NCBI GenBank assembly: GCA_002418005.1 | Contig: DIDF01000019.1 | Coordinates: 1-7,204 of the forward strand | From: Lactobacillaceae bacterium UBA5807 | Lineage (GTDB): Bacteria; Bacillota; Bacilli; Lactobacillales; Lactobacillaceae | Direction: 5' to 3' | DNA: 7,204 nt | Part shown: positions 1 to 5,252 of the stretch, in pieces | Layout of the letters: every line of letters begins with the position of its first letter | Numbering within the stretch: the stretch's first letter is position 1 | Position numbers and translations under genes: made by a program | The notes under the pieces: generated by a model | Database searches by the model: none | The model's input: the letters and a program-made list of their open reading frames with translations, nothing else | Told to the model about the DNA's origin: nothing

Positions 1-359
1 CAAACCTGCTCTACGTAAAACCCGTGCAGGCTAATTTATTGGCTTATCAAACTTGGTTACAATACAATCAGTTGGTTTCTGACTGTATGGTTCCCTCGAA
101 TCAGCACCCTGATCGACATATCACGGAAAAACAGTTCTACAAAATTATGGCTAGGACGGGCAAGTTACTCGGCATTAATTATCTTGGTACGCACACCATG
201 CGTAAAACCGGTGCTTATCGCGTCTACGTCCAAAGTAACTACAACATCGGCTTAGTCATGCATTTACTGAATCACAGTAGCGAAGCGATGACCCTCGCAT
301 ATTTAGGCCTAGATCAAGCCAGTACTGAAACCATGCTAGATCAAATTAATTTTGGTTAA
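1..359 (+). CDS. Tyrosine recombinase/integrase, C-terminal part (5' end outside window)
   Basis: The reading frame is open to the left edge, so the GTG at 24 need not be the start and the gene is probably cut by the window. The visible residues are the C-terminal catalytic part of a tyrosine site-specific recombinase, which breaks and rejoins DNA through a covalent 3'-phosphotyrosine. Counting from the GTG, the box II signature GTHTMRK supplies H57-x-x-R60. LLNHSS supplies the second histidine (H84), and YLG supplies the nucleophile Y93, nine residues later as the family expects. The tail after the tyrosine is short, as in XerC-like and plasmid or phage integrases. The first catalytic arginine and the core-binding domain would lie off the left edge. 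The next gene starts 17 bases after the stop, so the two may be co-transcribed. No attachment site could be recognised. Family assignment is firm; the specific role (integration, or plasmid or dimer resolution) is unknown. Confidence 0.9.
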   Translation, partial: NLLYVKPVQANLLAYQTWLQYNQLVSDCMVPSNQHPDRHITEKQFYKIMARTGKLLGINYLGTHTMRKTGAYRVYVQSNYNIGLVMHLLNHSSEAMTLAYLGLDQASTETMLDQINFG

Positions 360-376
360 ATAACAATTCTTACAAA

Positions 377-793
377 ATGGAGCTAATAATTATCGATAAT
401 TGGCAAACTATTTGGGCTGAAAACAAATATTGGGTTATGGCCCATTCACAACAGAACTACAATACAATCAGATTAATGGCAAAGAATAATCAGTGGTCAC
501 CCGAGAAAACAATTTTATTAACAAATAAAATACAAGAAACAGAATTAATTCCGCCCACAACTAAAACTTTAGCAACTGCGTATCAACATGTTTGGGGGTA
601 TTTCAAAAAAAAATGTACACCCAGTGAGAAAACAACCTACATGAAGTTACTACAACAGCTAACTCCAGAAAATGACGCACTCGGCCCATTTCTAAAACAC
701 TTAACAGAAAAATACCAAGAGAAATATCTACTAAAGAGCAAACTCATGAAAGAACAACCAGAATGGACACCGCTCCTTAAACCACAAGGTTGA
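377..793 (+). CDS. ybgA: DUF1722 / YbgA family protein
   Basis: A 138-residue protein matching the DUF1722 (YbgA) domain along almost its whole length. Recognisable blocks are W13-x-x-N-K17-YWVMAHSQQNY near the start, TAYQHVWGYFKK at about 68-79, LTPENDALGPF at about 95-105, and EKYQEKYLLKSKL at about 111-123. The family's reaction is not established. In other bacteria the domain is often fused to the DUF523/TudS-type thiouracil desulfurase or sits near photolyase, which hints at nucleobase or DNA-damage metabolism, but nothing here tests that. The protein is soluble and mostly helical in appearance, with no signal peptide or membrane segment. The ATG at 377 has no clear Shine-Dalgarno sequence, and the gap from the recombinase stop is only 17 bases, so translation may depend on coupling to the upstream gene. 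A strong terminator follows the stop directly. The start is less certain than the family. Confidence 0.85.
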   Translation: MELIIIDNWQTIWAENKYWVMAHSQQNYNTIRLMAKNNQWSPEKTILLTNKIQETELIPPTTKTLATAYQHVWGYFKKKCTPSEKTTYMKLLQQLTPENDALGPFLKHLTEKYQEKYLLKSKLMKEQPEWTPLLKPQG

Positions 794-812
794 GCGCACA
801 GCGCTCTCTCAA
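790..812 (+). other. Small hairpin over the ybgA stop codon
   Basis: GAGCGC and GCGCTC form a perfect stem around the loop ACA, with TT and AA able to close it across a TCTC bulge. It includes the TGA stop of the DUF1722 gene and abuts the terminator stem. It may help protect the 3' end of the message or release ribosomes; that role is inference. Confidence 0.45.
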
Positions 813-850
813 GACACTTTCCCTATCGGCGGGAAATAGTGTCTTTTTTC
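811..850 (+). terminator. Intrinsic terminator after the DUF1722 gene
   Basis: AAGACACT plus TTCCC pairs with GGGAA plus AGTGTCTT. The stem is 13 base pairs with a two-base AT bulge and a seven-base loop, followed directly by six T. It starts 18 bases after the stop and ends the recombinase/ybgA transcription unit. Any RNA made from the following region therefore needs its own promoter or read-through. Confidence 0.9.
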
Positions 851-859
851 TTGTGACAC

Positions 860-884
860 CTACAGGTGTCTTACCCACCTGTAG
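860..884 (+). repeat. Perfect 9-bp inverted repeat near the 5' edge of the structured region
   Basis: CTACAGGTG and CACCTGTAG are exact complements separated by the seven bases TCTTACC. The left arm is also part of a second near-palindrome, GACACCTACAGGTGTC, so two alternative folds are possible. It lies just after the terminator at 850 and may be the first helix of the candidate RNA or a binding site. Confidence 0.7.
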
Positions 885-912
885 CAACCGTTTAAACGCA
901 TCTAGCCCTTGT

Positions 913-996
913 CCTGACTTGCGCTGGTATTACGTGACAGTGCACGGCGGTCTTTGCTTTACGTGATGACCGATGAGACTCACTTTCGCAGTCAGG
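913..996 (+). other. Multibranch helix in the candidate ncRNA
   Basis: CCTGACT then GCG (913-923, one bulged T) pairs with CGC then AGTCAGG (987-996). Inside it are two separate hairpins: CGTG/CACG (933-936 with 943-946) and CGGTC/GACCG (948-952 with 968-972). A closing helix around independent hairpins indicates a folded RNA junction rather than a simple repeat. Found by eye; energies were not computed. Confidence 0.55.
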
Positions 997-1185
997 TGGT
1001 TGGTTCCATTTTCTAGAGTTCCACCCTCGTCTTTAGCCGCGTTGATCTCGACAAGGTTTAGAGTACCTATGAGGTTGACTGCACTAGGGGTCACGAACCG
1101 CTAGCATGAGTGATTTAACTGACGAAGATTCGGGTACTGCCCGCGTGTCTTTTAACTGGTGGTCAACTCCAGTCCTTCCACGTCC

Positions 1186-1232
1186 ACAAAAAGACCCGCC
1201 TAAAGTCCTGGTTAGGATTTTAAACGGGTCTT
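1186..1232 (-). terminator. Intrinsic terminator for minus-strand transcripts (internal to the structured region)
   Basis: AAGACCCG (1191-1198) pairs with CGGGTCTT (1225-1232). The hairpin continues inward with TAAA/TTTA and TCCT/AGGA around GGTT. Read on the minus strand, the stem is followed by five U (bases 1192-1188) and then G, a good terminator for transcription coming from the DUF536 gene. On the plus strand no U-run follows, so there it would only be an RNA hairpin. Confidence 0.65.
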
Positions 1233-1326
1233 AAGAGGATTTCCAACCTAATCTCTTTTAACTCATCAGTTACCATGCTAAAATGGTTTCTGAACGATAT
1301 GGGCTACGGTAGTAGTCATATCAATA

Positions 1327-1352
1327 AAACCCTAACAGGATCGACTGTTAGG
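1327..1352 (-). terminator. Weaker hairpin terminator candidate on the minus strand
   Basis: CCTAACAG (1331-1338) and CTGTTAGG (1345-1352) form a perfect 8-bp stem with loop GATCGA. On the minus strand the stem is followed by GTTTTATT, a modest U-tract. It is nearer the DUF536 stop than the terminator at 1186-1232 and may be its first exit; equally it may only be a helix of the plus-strand RNA. Confidence 0.4.
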
Positions 1353-1357
1353 TCGTT

Positions 1358-1390
1358 ATCACTTGGAATTGGCGTTCCGAAGTGATTTTT
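1358..1390 (+). terminator. Intrinsic terminator closing the candidate ncRNA
   Basis: ATCACTT plus GGAA pairs with TTCC plus AAGTGAT, an 11-bp stem with one bulged G and the loop TTGGCG, followed by five T. With no plus-strand coding gene upstream since position 793, it is the strongest sign that a plus-strand non-coding transcript is made here. Confidence 0.85.
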
Positions 1391-1399
1391 ATTTGCGCT

Positions 1400-1463
1400 C
1401 ATATTCAACTGCAATCATCATAGCACAGCCTGTGGTCATGACGTTAGCACTTATTTGAATATG
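1400..1463. repeat. 9-bp inverted repeat bracketing the DUF536 stop region
   Basis: CATATTCAA (1400-1408) and TTGAATATG (1455-1463) are exact complements. The 46 bases between them hold CACAGCCTGTG (1424-1434) and the 8-bp palindrome GTCATGAC (1435-1442). The right arm overlaps the last codons of the minus-strand DUF536 gene. It may be a protein-binding site or a stem in transcripts of either strand. Confidence 0.5.
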
Positions 1464-1957
1464 CGGTGCCAGAACCCCTGCTTTTGCGGACGGGGTTCTT
1501 TTTTTGTGCTCTCATTAATCGTTTCAGAAGCCGTTTCACTCTTCGTTGTTTGTGATGGTGTCTCATTCTCTTTAGGTGCTTCTAAGGCAGCAATCTTCTT
1601 CTCAGCCATTAACTGTAATTGCTGAGACTGATCAACTAATTTTTGCATTTGGGATAATTGCATATCTTTTGAATCCACTTGCCTTTTTAAATCATTGATT
1701 CTATTAAGCAATGATTCTTCATATTTATTTGACAAAACGTTAGTTTCTTTGTTGTCATATTCAGTTGCTCTATTGGCTTCATGGTTGTCATTTCCCTTTA
1801 TAAATCCTAATATAGCAGATTCTGAACGAGAATCGATTAAATACTTATGTTGTTGCTTTATTGGTTTCTTTGTTTCTGGAAGTTGACTAATTATCTTTTG
1901 AATATACTGTCTTGTTACCCCTAAGTCATTAGCCAATTCTTTAACTGTTTTGCTCAT
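1451..1957 (-). CDS. DUF536 (plasmid replication-associated) HTH/coiled-coil protein
   Basis: A 168-residue protein of the DUF536 type, common beside repB on theta-replicating plasmids of lactobacilli and lactococci and often called replication-associated, though its role is not established. Residues 3-24 (KTVKELANDLGVTRQYIQKI) read as a helix-turn-helix like those that bind plasmid DNA. About 78-125 is heptad-like and rich in K, E, Q and L, suggesting a coiled coil for oligomerisation. About 126-155 is low-complexity T/S/E/K, and the end is the typical basic-aromatic tail GFWHRIFK. The ATG has GGAG seven bases upstream, a good ribosome binding site. No RepA/RepB gene or iteron array is visible in the window, so the gene may be a replicon remnant or lie apart from its rep gene. 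It is transcribed divergently from the restriction gene across 196 bases. Its final codons coincide with a plus-strand terminator. Confidence 0.85.
   Translation of the reverse strand: MSKTVKELANDLGVTRQYIQKIISQLPETKKPIKQQHKYLIDSRSESAILGFIKGNDNHEANRATEYDNKETNVLSNKYEESLLNRINDLKRQVDSKDMQLSQMQKLVDQSQQLQLMAEKKIAALEAPKENETPSQTTKSETASETINESTKKEPRPQKQGFWHRIFK
1471..1506 (+). terminator. Plus-strand intrinsic terminator embedded in the 3' end of the DUF536 gene
   Basis: AGAACCCC (1471-1478) pairs with GGGGTTCT (1492-1499) and is followed by seven T. The same bases, read on the minus strand, encode KKEPRPQKQGF of the DUF536 tail. The polarity of the T-run means it stops plus-strand transcription, presumably read-through from the candidate ncRNA, before it can run antisense through the gene. 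Confidence 0.8.
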
Positions 1958-2049
1958 AAATTAACTCCACATTTTATCTTTACTTTTTCCTTACTTAACA
2001 GAAACAACGTTTTCTTTTTAAGTTCTTATGTAAAAGTATTCAGGAAACA

Positions 2050-2059
2050 TTAATATTAA
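2050..2059. promoter_or_regulatory. 10-bp palindrome in the divergent promoter region
   Basis: TTAATATTAA is a perfect palindrome in the spacer between the divergent DUF536 and restriction genes, just before a possible -10 (TATAAC at 2061). It could be an operator. AT-rich palindromes arise easily by chance, so support is weak. Confidence 0.25.
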
Positions 2060-2079
2060 GTATAACTGGTTTTAAAAAC

Positions 2080-2135
2080 GAGGTATCCATAATGAAAAAT
2101 TGTACTTAAAAAAGGTGCTAATGCAAAAACAATAA
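2080..2135 (+). promoter_or_regulatory. Leader with two micro-ORFs upstream of the restriction-modification gene
   Basis: GAGG (2080-2083) precedes an ATG at 2092 that reads M-K-N-C-T-stop (2092-2109). AAAGG (2111-2115) precedes an ATG at 2121 that reads M-Q-K-Q-stop (2121-2135). The true start of the big gene at 2154 has its own GGAG (2143-2146). Three start modules in about 75 bases suggests a translated leader that could tune restriction enzyme synthesis. It could also be a decayed start of another gene. Confidence 0.35.
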
Positions 2136-2153
2136 ATGAAATGGAGACTATAA

Positions 2154-4940
2154 ATGGCAACACGACAACAGGCTGCCCGTGATTTTGTCAAAACATGGGA
2201 AGCTAAAGACGGTAAAGAAGACGCTGAAAGGCAGACATTTTGGAATGATCTACTGCAACGAATCTATGGTATCAATAATTACTATGACTACATTACCTAT
2301 GAAAAGGACGTTCAAGTAAAGGCTGATGGTAAGGTCACAACTAGAAAAATTGACGGCTATATCTCTTCAACTAAAGTCATGATTGAGATGAAGGGGAAAA
2401 AGGTTAAAGACCTTTCTAAACCACTGATTCAATCTGGCGGTGATGAATTAACACCGTTTGAGCAGGCTAAGCGCTATGCTAATTTCTTACCAGCCATTGA
2501 ATATCCTCGTTGGATTATTGTGTCTAACTTCAATGAAATTGATATTCATGATATGAACCATCCACTAGCTGAACCAACTGTGATTGAGCTTGCAGACTTA
2601 CCGAACAAGTTTAAAACATTAGAGTTTATAATTGATGCTCATCAACAACAAATCATCGATGAGAAGAAACTTTCGGTTGCTGCTGGTAATCTAGTTGCTA
2701 AGATATATGATGGTCTATCTGATGCTTACGCTAAAGCAGCAGACCTACATAATGAACAGATTCAGCAAAGCCTGAATATGCTAATTGTTCGCCTAATATT
2801 CCTTATGTATGCTGATGATACCGGGATTCTGGGCAGTGAAAATATGTTCCAAAAATTTCTGGAACGCCGATCATTCGAAGATATTCGTCAAGGCTTACGC
2901 GACCTATTCGAGGTACTTGATACCAAGGAAGAAGCCCGTGACCCATTTTTATCAGATGAATATAAGAAATTCAGCTATGTTAATGGTGGTATGTTCTCCA
3001 ACGAAAATATCATCATTCCTCAATTCACTCCGGAACTAAAAGAATTGATTGTAAATGAATGTGAGAAGGGATTTAACTGGTCAAACATTAGTCCAACAAT
3101 TTTTGGCGCTGTTTTTGAAAGTACTTTAAACCCAGAAAAACGGCGATCTGGTGGTATGCACTATACATCAATTGAAAACATTCATAAAACTATTGATCCA
3201 TTATTCTTGGATAATTTACGTGATCAATTTGACCACATTCAAAACATGGGTAACCGTAATCAGCGGATTGAAGCAGCTCGTGAATTCCAGAATCGGTTGG
3301 GTAAGATGAAGTTCCTTGACCCTGCTTGTGGTTCAGGAAATTTCCTGACAGAAACCTATCTTTCCTTGCGTAAGATGGAAAATCTGTTACTCCAAATCAT
3401 CTATGGCAACGACCCAATACTTGGTACTGACGAAGTAGTTAAGATTAAGATTCAAAACTTCTATGGAATTGAAATCAATGACTTTGCCGTTTCGGTTGCT
3501 AGAACCGCCATGTGGATTGCTGAAAACCAAAAGCTGGAGGAAACGAAGGATACAGTTTACTACAACAAAGATTTCTTGCCATTGGATAGTAACGACAGCC
3601 TCTATGAGGGTAACGCTCTCCGGATGGACTGGTCTGAAATTGTTAAGCCATATGATATAGACTACATTATTGGAAATCCCCCGTTTGTGGGAGCAATGTA
3701 CTCCACCAAGGAACAAAAGGCTGACCTGAAAGAGGTGTTTGGTAAAACAGTTAAAAATCTGGGAGAAATTGACTACGTTTCTGGCTGGTATAAAAAATCC
3801 GTTGATTATATGCAAGGTAGCTCCATCAAGTGTGCCCTGGTTTCTACAAATTCTATCACCCAGGGTCAACAAGTATCATTGATTTGGCCCTCTCTTATTA
3901 GCGAGGGATTACAAATAAACTTTGCCTATAAGACATTTGTTTGGGATAACGAAGCTAGCAATAAAGCGGGAGTTCATTGCGTAATTATTGGATTCGACGT
4001 AAGCAATAGTAAGCAGGATAAATACATTTACAAAAATAATATTCCTACCAAAGTGCATAAAATTAATCCATACTTGAATGACGCTGACGACATTTTTGTT
4101 TATTCAAGAACAAAGCCTCTGACAGATATTCCTGAAATAAGATTCGGCAGTATGCCTCGAGATGGTGGTAATTTTATTTTTTCAACAGATGAACGTAAGG
4201 CTGCTATTAAAGCAGAACCACCTATCGCGAAATATATTAAGCCTTATCTAGGCGCAAGTGAATTTCTACACGGTAAGGATCGATATTGCTTGTGGCTGGT
4301 TCATGCTAATCCATCGGATGTTGCTCACTCAAAGATTATAAAGAACCGCATTGAAAAGGTTAGGACCTTTCGGAAAAATAGTAAGGCGAAAGAAACAAGA
4401 AAACTCGCGAAAAAACCGTCACTATTTGCTCAAATCGCTCAACCAGATAATAACTATATTGCTGTCCCAAAGACATCCTCACAAAGACGTGAATATATTC
4501 CATTAGGCTTCCTAGAAAAGGGTACGATAGCAAGCGATTTGTTATTTTTGATACCCAATGCTGATTTATTCCATTTTGGGATTCTATCTTCAAGTGTGCA
4601 TAACGGCTGGATGCGGGAAGTGGCAGGTAGACTCAAGTCAGATTATCGTTACTCCAAGAAAATTGTTTACAATAATTTTCCATGGCCAACCGTTAATGAA
4701 AAGCAAAAACAAAAGATCTCTGACACAGCACAAGCAATACTTGATTCTCGCAAACTATACCCCGATTCCTCGCTTTCTGACCTTTATGACCCATTAACCA
4801 TGCCTCCTAAGTTACGAAAAGCGCATGAAAATAATGATAAAGCTGTCCTGAAGGCCTATGGATTAACTCCATCTGCAAGTGAATCAGAAATCGTTAAAAA
4901 ACTATTTAAGCTGTACGAGAAAATGAGCCAATCCAAGTAG
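2154..4940 (+). CDS. Type IIL (MmeI-like) single-chain restriction-modification enzyme
   Basis: A complete 928-residue protein, about the length of MmeI. In one chain this family methylates its asymmetric site (usually N6-adenine on one strand) and cuts unmodified DNA about two helical turns away. The N-terminal nuclease is PD-(D/E)XK type: D67 with E78-M-K80, then FEQAKRY at 102-108. Residues of about 160-330 are the helical spacer. The methyltransferase begins with HYTS (336-339). It contains motif I FLDPACGSGNFL (387-398) for S-adenosylmethionine, a motif II-like YGIEIND with E440, and motif IV NPPF (508-511), the adenine-type catalytic loop. The target-recognition and C-terminal part has the family signature YIKPYLGASEF (694-704) and runs through VAGRLKSDYRYS near 830 to a short helical end. 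The recognition sequence cannot be read from these data. GGAG seven bases before the ATG supports the start. All motifs are intact, so it is probably active in defence against phages and foreign DNA. Confidence 0.93.
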   Translation: MATRQQAARDFVKTWEAKDGKEDAERQTFWNDLLQRIYGINNYYDYITYEKDVQVKADGKVTTRKIDGYISSTKVMIEMKGKKVKDLSKPLIQSGGDELTPFEQAKRYANFLPAIEYPRWIIVSNFNEIDIHDMNHPLAEPTVIELADLPNKFKTLEFIIDAHQQQIIDEKKLSVAAGNLVAKIYDGLSDAYAKAADLHNEQIQQSLNMLIVRLIFLMYADDTGILGSENMFQKFLERRSFEDIRQGLRDLFEVLDTKEEARDPFLSDEYKKFSYVNGGMFSNENIIIPQFTPELKELIVNECEKGFNWSNISPTIFGAVFESTLNPEKRRSGGMHYTSIENIHKTIDPLFLDNLRDQFDHIQNMGNRNQRIEAAREFQNRLGKMKFLDPACGSGNFLTETYLSLRKMENLLLQIIYGNDPILGTDEVVKIKIQNFYGIEINDFAVSVARTAMWIAENQKLEETKDTVYYNKDFLPLDSNDSLYEGNALRMDWSEIVKPYDIDYIIGNPPFVGAMYSTKEQKADLKEVFGKTVKNLGEIDYVSGWYKKSVDYMQGSSIKCALVSTNSITQGQQVSLIWPSLISEGLQINFAYKTFVWDNEASNKAGVHCVIIGFDVSNSKQDKYIYKNNIPTKVHKINPYLNDADDIFVYSRTKPLTDIPEIRFGSMPRDGGNFIFSTDERKAAIKAEPPIAKYIKPYLGASEFLHGKDRYCLWLVHANPSDVAHSKIIKNRIEKVRTFRKNSKAKETRKLAKKPSLFAQIAQPDNNYIAVPKTSSQRREYIPLGFLEKGTIASDLLFLIPNADLFHFGILSSSVHNGWMREVAGRLKSDYRYSKKIVYNNFPWPTVNEKQKQKISDTAQAILDSRKLYPDSSLSDLYDPLTMPPKLRKAHENNDKAVLKAYGLTPSASESEIVKKLFKLYEKMSQSK

Positions 4941-5192
4941 TCTACTTTGGTAGCAAACTTATTTAATCATGCTATAACGCATTTAGAGATACGTTGTCGA
5001 GTGCATGGCACATAACAAACACAAAAGCCTTCAGCAAGGTACTGAGTTGTTGAAGGCTTTTGCGTTCGATTACACTAGTATCAATGTTTACGGTTGTTTG
5101 GCCACGACGTAAACCACACAACAATGCGTGCGTTGACAAGTTTGAGTTACGTTGTCGAATAAAGTGTGCGCGGCTCTCACCTCCCTCTCTAC
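4941..5192. other. Non-coding spacer rich in direct and inverted repeats
   Basis: No supportable gene lies here. It holds a long terminator stem-loop and the imperfect direct repeat GAGATACGTTGTCGA (4986-5000) and GAGTTACGTTGTCGA (5144-5158), which flanks the terminator. It also holds the perfect inverted repeat GTTTACG/CGTAAAC (5086-5092 with 5108-5114), the overlapping alternative stem GTTGTxTGG/CCAxACAAC (5093-5122), and GACAA/TTGTC (5135-5139 with 5152-5156). Bases 5085-5180 are noticeably richer in G and C than the genes on either side. It may encode a small RNA or be the remains of a repeat element; no class was recognised. Confidence 0.5.
5023..5065. terminator. Long stem-loop, bidirectional intrinsic terminator after the restriction gene
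   Basis: AAAAGCCTTCAGCAA and TTGTTGAAGGCTTTT form a 15-bp stem with one G-U pair and a nine-base loop. The palindromic A/T ends give four U on either strand. It lies 83 bases past the restriction gene stop and should end that transcript. No gene converging from the right is visible, so its use on the minus strand is uncertain. Confidence 0.85.
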
Positions 5193-5228
5193 ATGACATG
5201 GGTTACGAATGAATTTATAAATACACAA
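5193..5228 (+). promoter_or_regulatory. Near-consensus housekeeping promoter for the AlbA_2 gene
   Basis: ATGACA (5193-5198, five of six against TTGACA) is followed after exactly 17 bases by TATAAA (5216-5221, five of six against TATAAT). Transcription would start near 5228, a short leader of about 25 bases before the ATG. The ribosome binding site AGGAGGT (5239-5245) sits eight bases before the start. Both signals are strong, so constitutive expression is likely. Confidence 0.75.
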
Positions 5229-5252
5229 TAAAATGCTAGGAGGTCGCCCTAT

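Larger units (their letters stand above)
851..1390 (+). ncRNA. Candidate large structured non-coding RNA (ROOL-like size class)
   Basis: This stretch has no convincing coding frame on either strand, is clearly richer in G and C than the flanking genes, and is packed with perfect inverted repeats. In order: CTACAGGTG/CACCTGTAG (860-868 with 876-884); an 11/10-base helix at 913-923 with 987-996 enclosing two hairpins (933-946 and 948-972); GGTGG/CCACC (995-999 with 1021-1025); GTTGAC/GTCAAC (1074-1079 with 1162-1167); CGGG/CCCG (1131-1143); AAGACCCG/CGGGTCTT (1191-1232); 1233-1257; CCTAACAG/CTGTTAGG (1331-1352); and a final terminator at 1358-1390. CCGTTTAAA at 888-896 can also pair with TTTAAACGG at 1219-1227. 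The transcript would be bounded by the terminator at 850 and the one at 1390, about 500-540 nt. Size, ornate folding and plasmid-type neighbours recall ROOL, a large RNA class known from phages and lactobacillus plasmids; GOLLD is usually longer. I could not match a class consensus from memory and see no clear promoter, so the class is inference. Confidence 0.55.

Noticed and set aside
58..471. 14-bp direct repeat TACAATACAATCAG at 58-71 and 458-471, exactly 400 bases apart
   Set aside because: Both copies encode normal family residues in different reading frames of two recognised genes; no terminal repeats or duplication around them. Most likely chance.
1389..1439. 16-residue minus-strand peptide (MTTGCAMMIAVEYERK) after the DUF536 gene, considered as a small toxin
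   Set aside because: No ribosome binding site, not a continuous hydrophobic stretch, and it overlaps inverted repeats and a plus-strand terminator.
1695..1886. 63-residue plus-strand frame opposite the DUF536 gene
   Set aside because: It is the antisense shadow of a gene with clear helix-turn-helix and coiled-coil sequence; its hydrophobic look comes from reversed K/E/Q codons.
3387..3872. 161-residue minus-strand frame inside the restriction gene
   Set aside because: It lies opposite the methyltransferase catalytic motifs; no start signal and no family resemblance.
5005..5112. 35-residue plus-strand frame (MAHNKHKSLQQ...)
   Set aside because: It contains the whole terminator stem, lacks a ribosome binding site and has no recognisable sequence.
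4986..5158. Fst/par-type type I toxin-antitoxin locus
   Set aside because: Direct repeats and a bidirectional terminator fit the layout, but all reading frames between them lack a hydrophobic peptide with charged tail of the Fst type. Kept only as a finding about structure.
4972..5199. 75-residue open frame on the minus strand in the spacer after the restriction gene
   Set aside because: It crosses the strong terminator stem and the repeats, has no ribosome binding site before its ATG, and resembles no family. Its continuity is explained by the palindromic stem.
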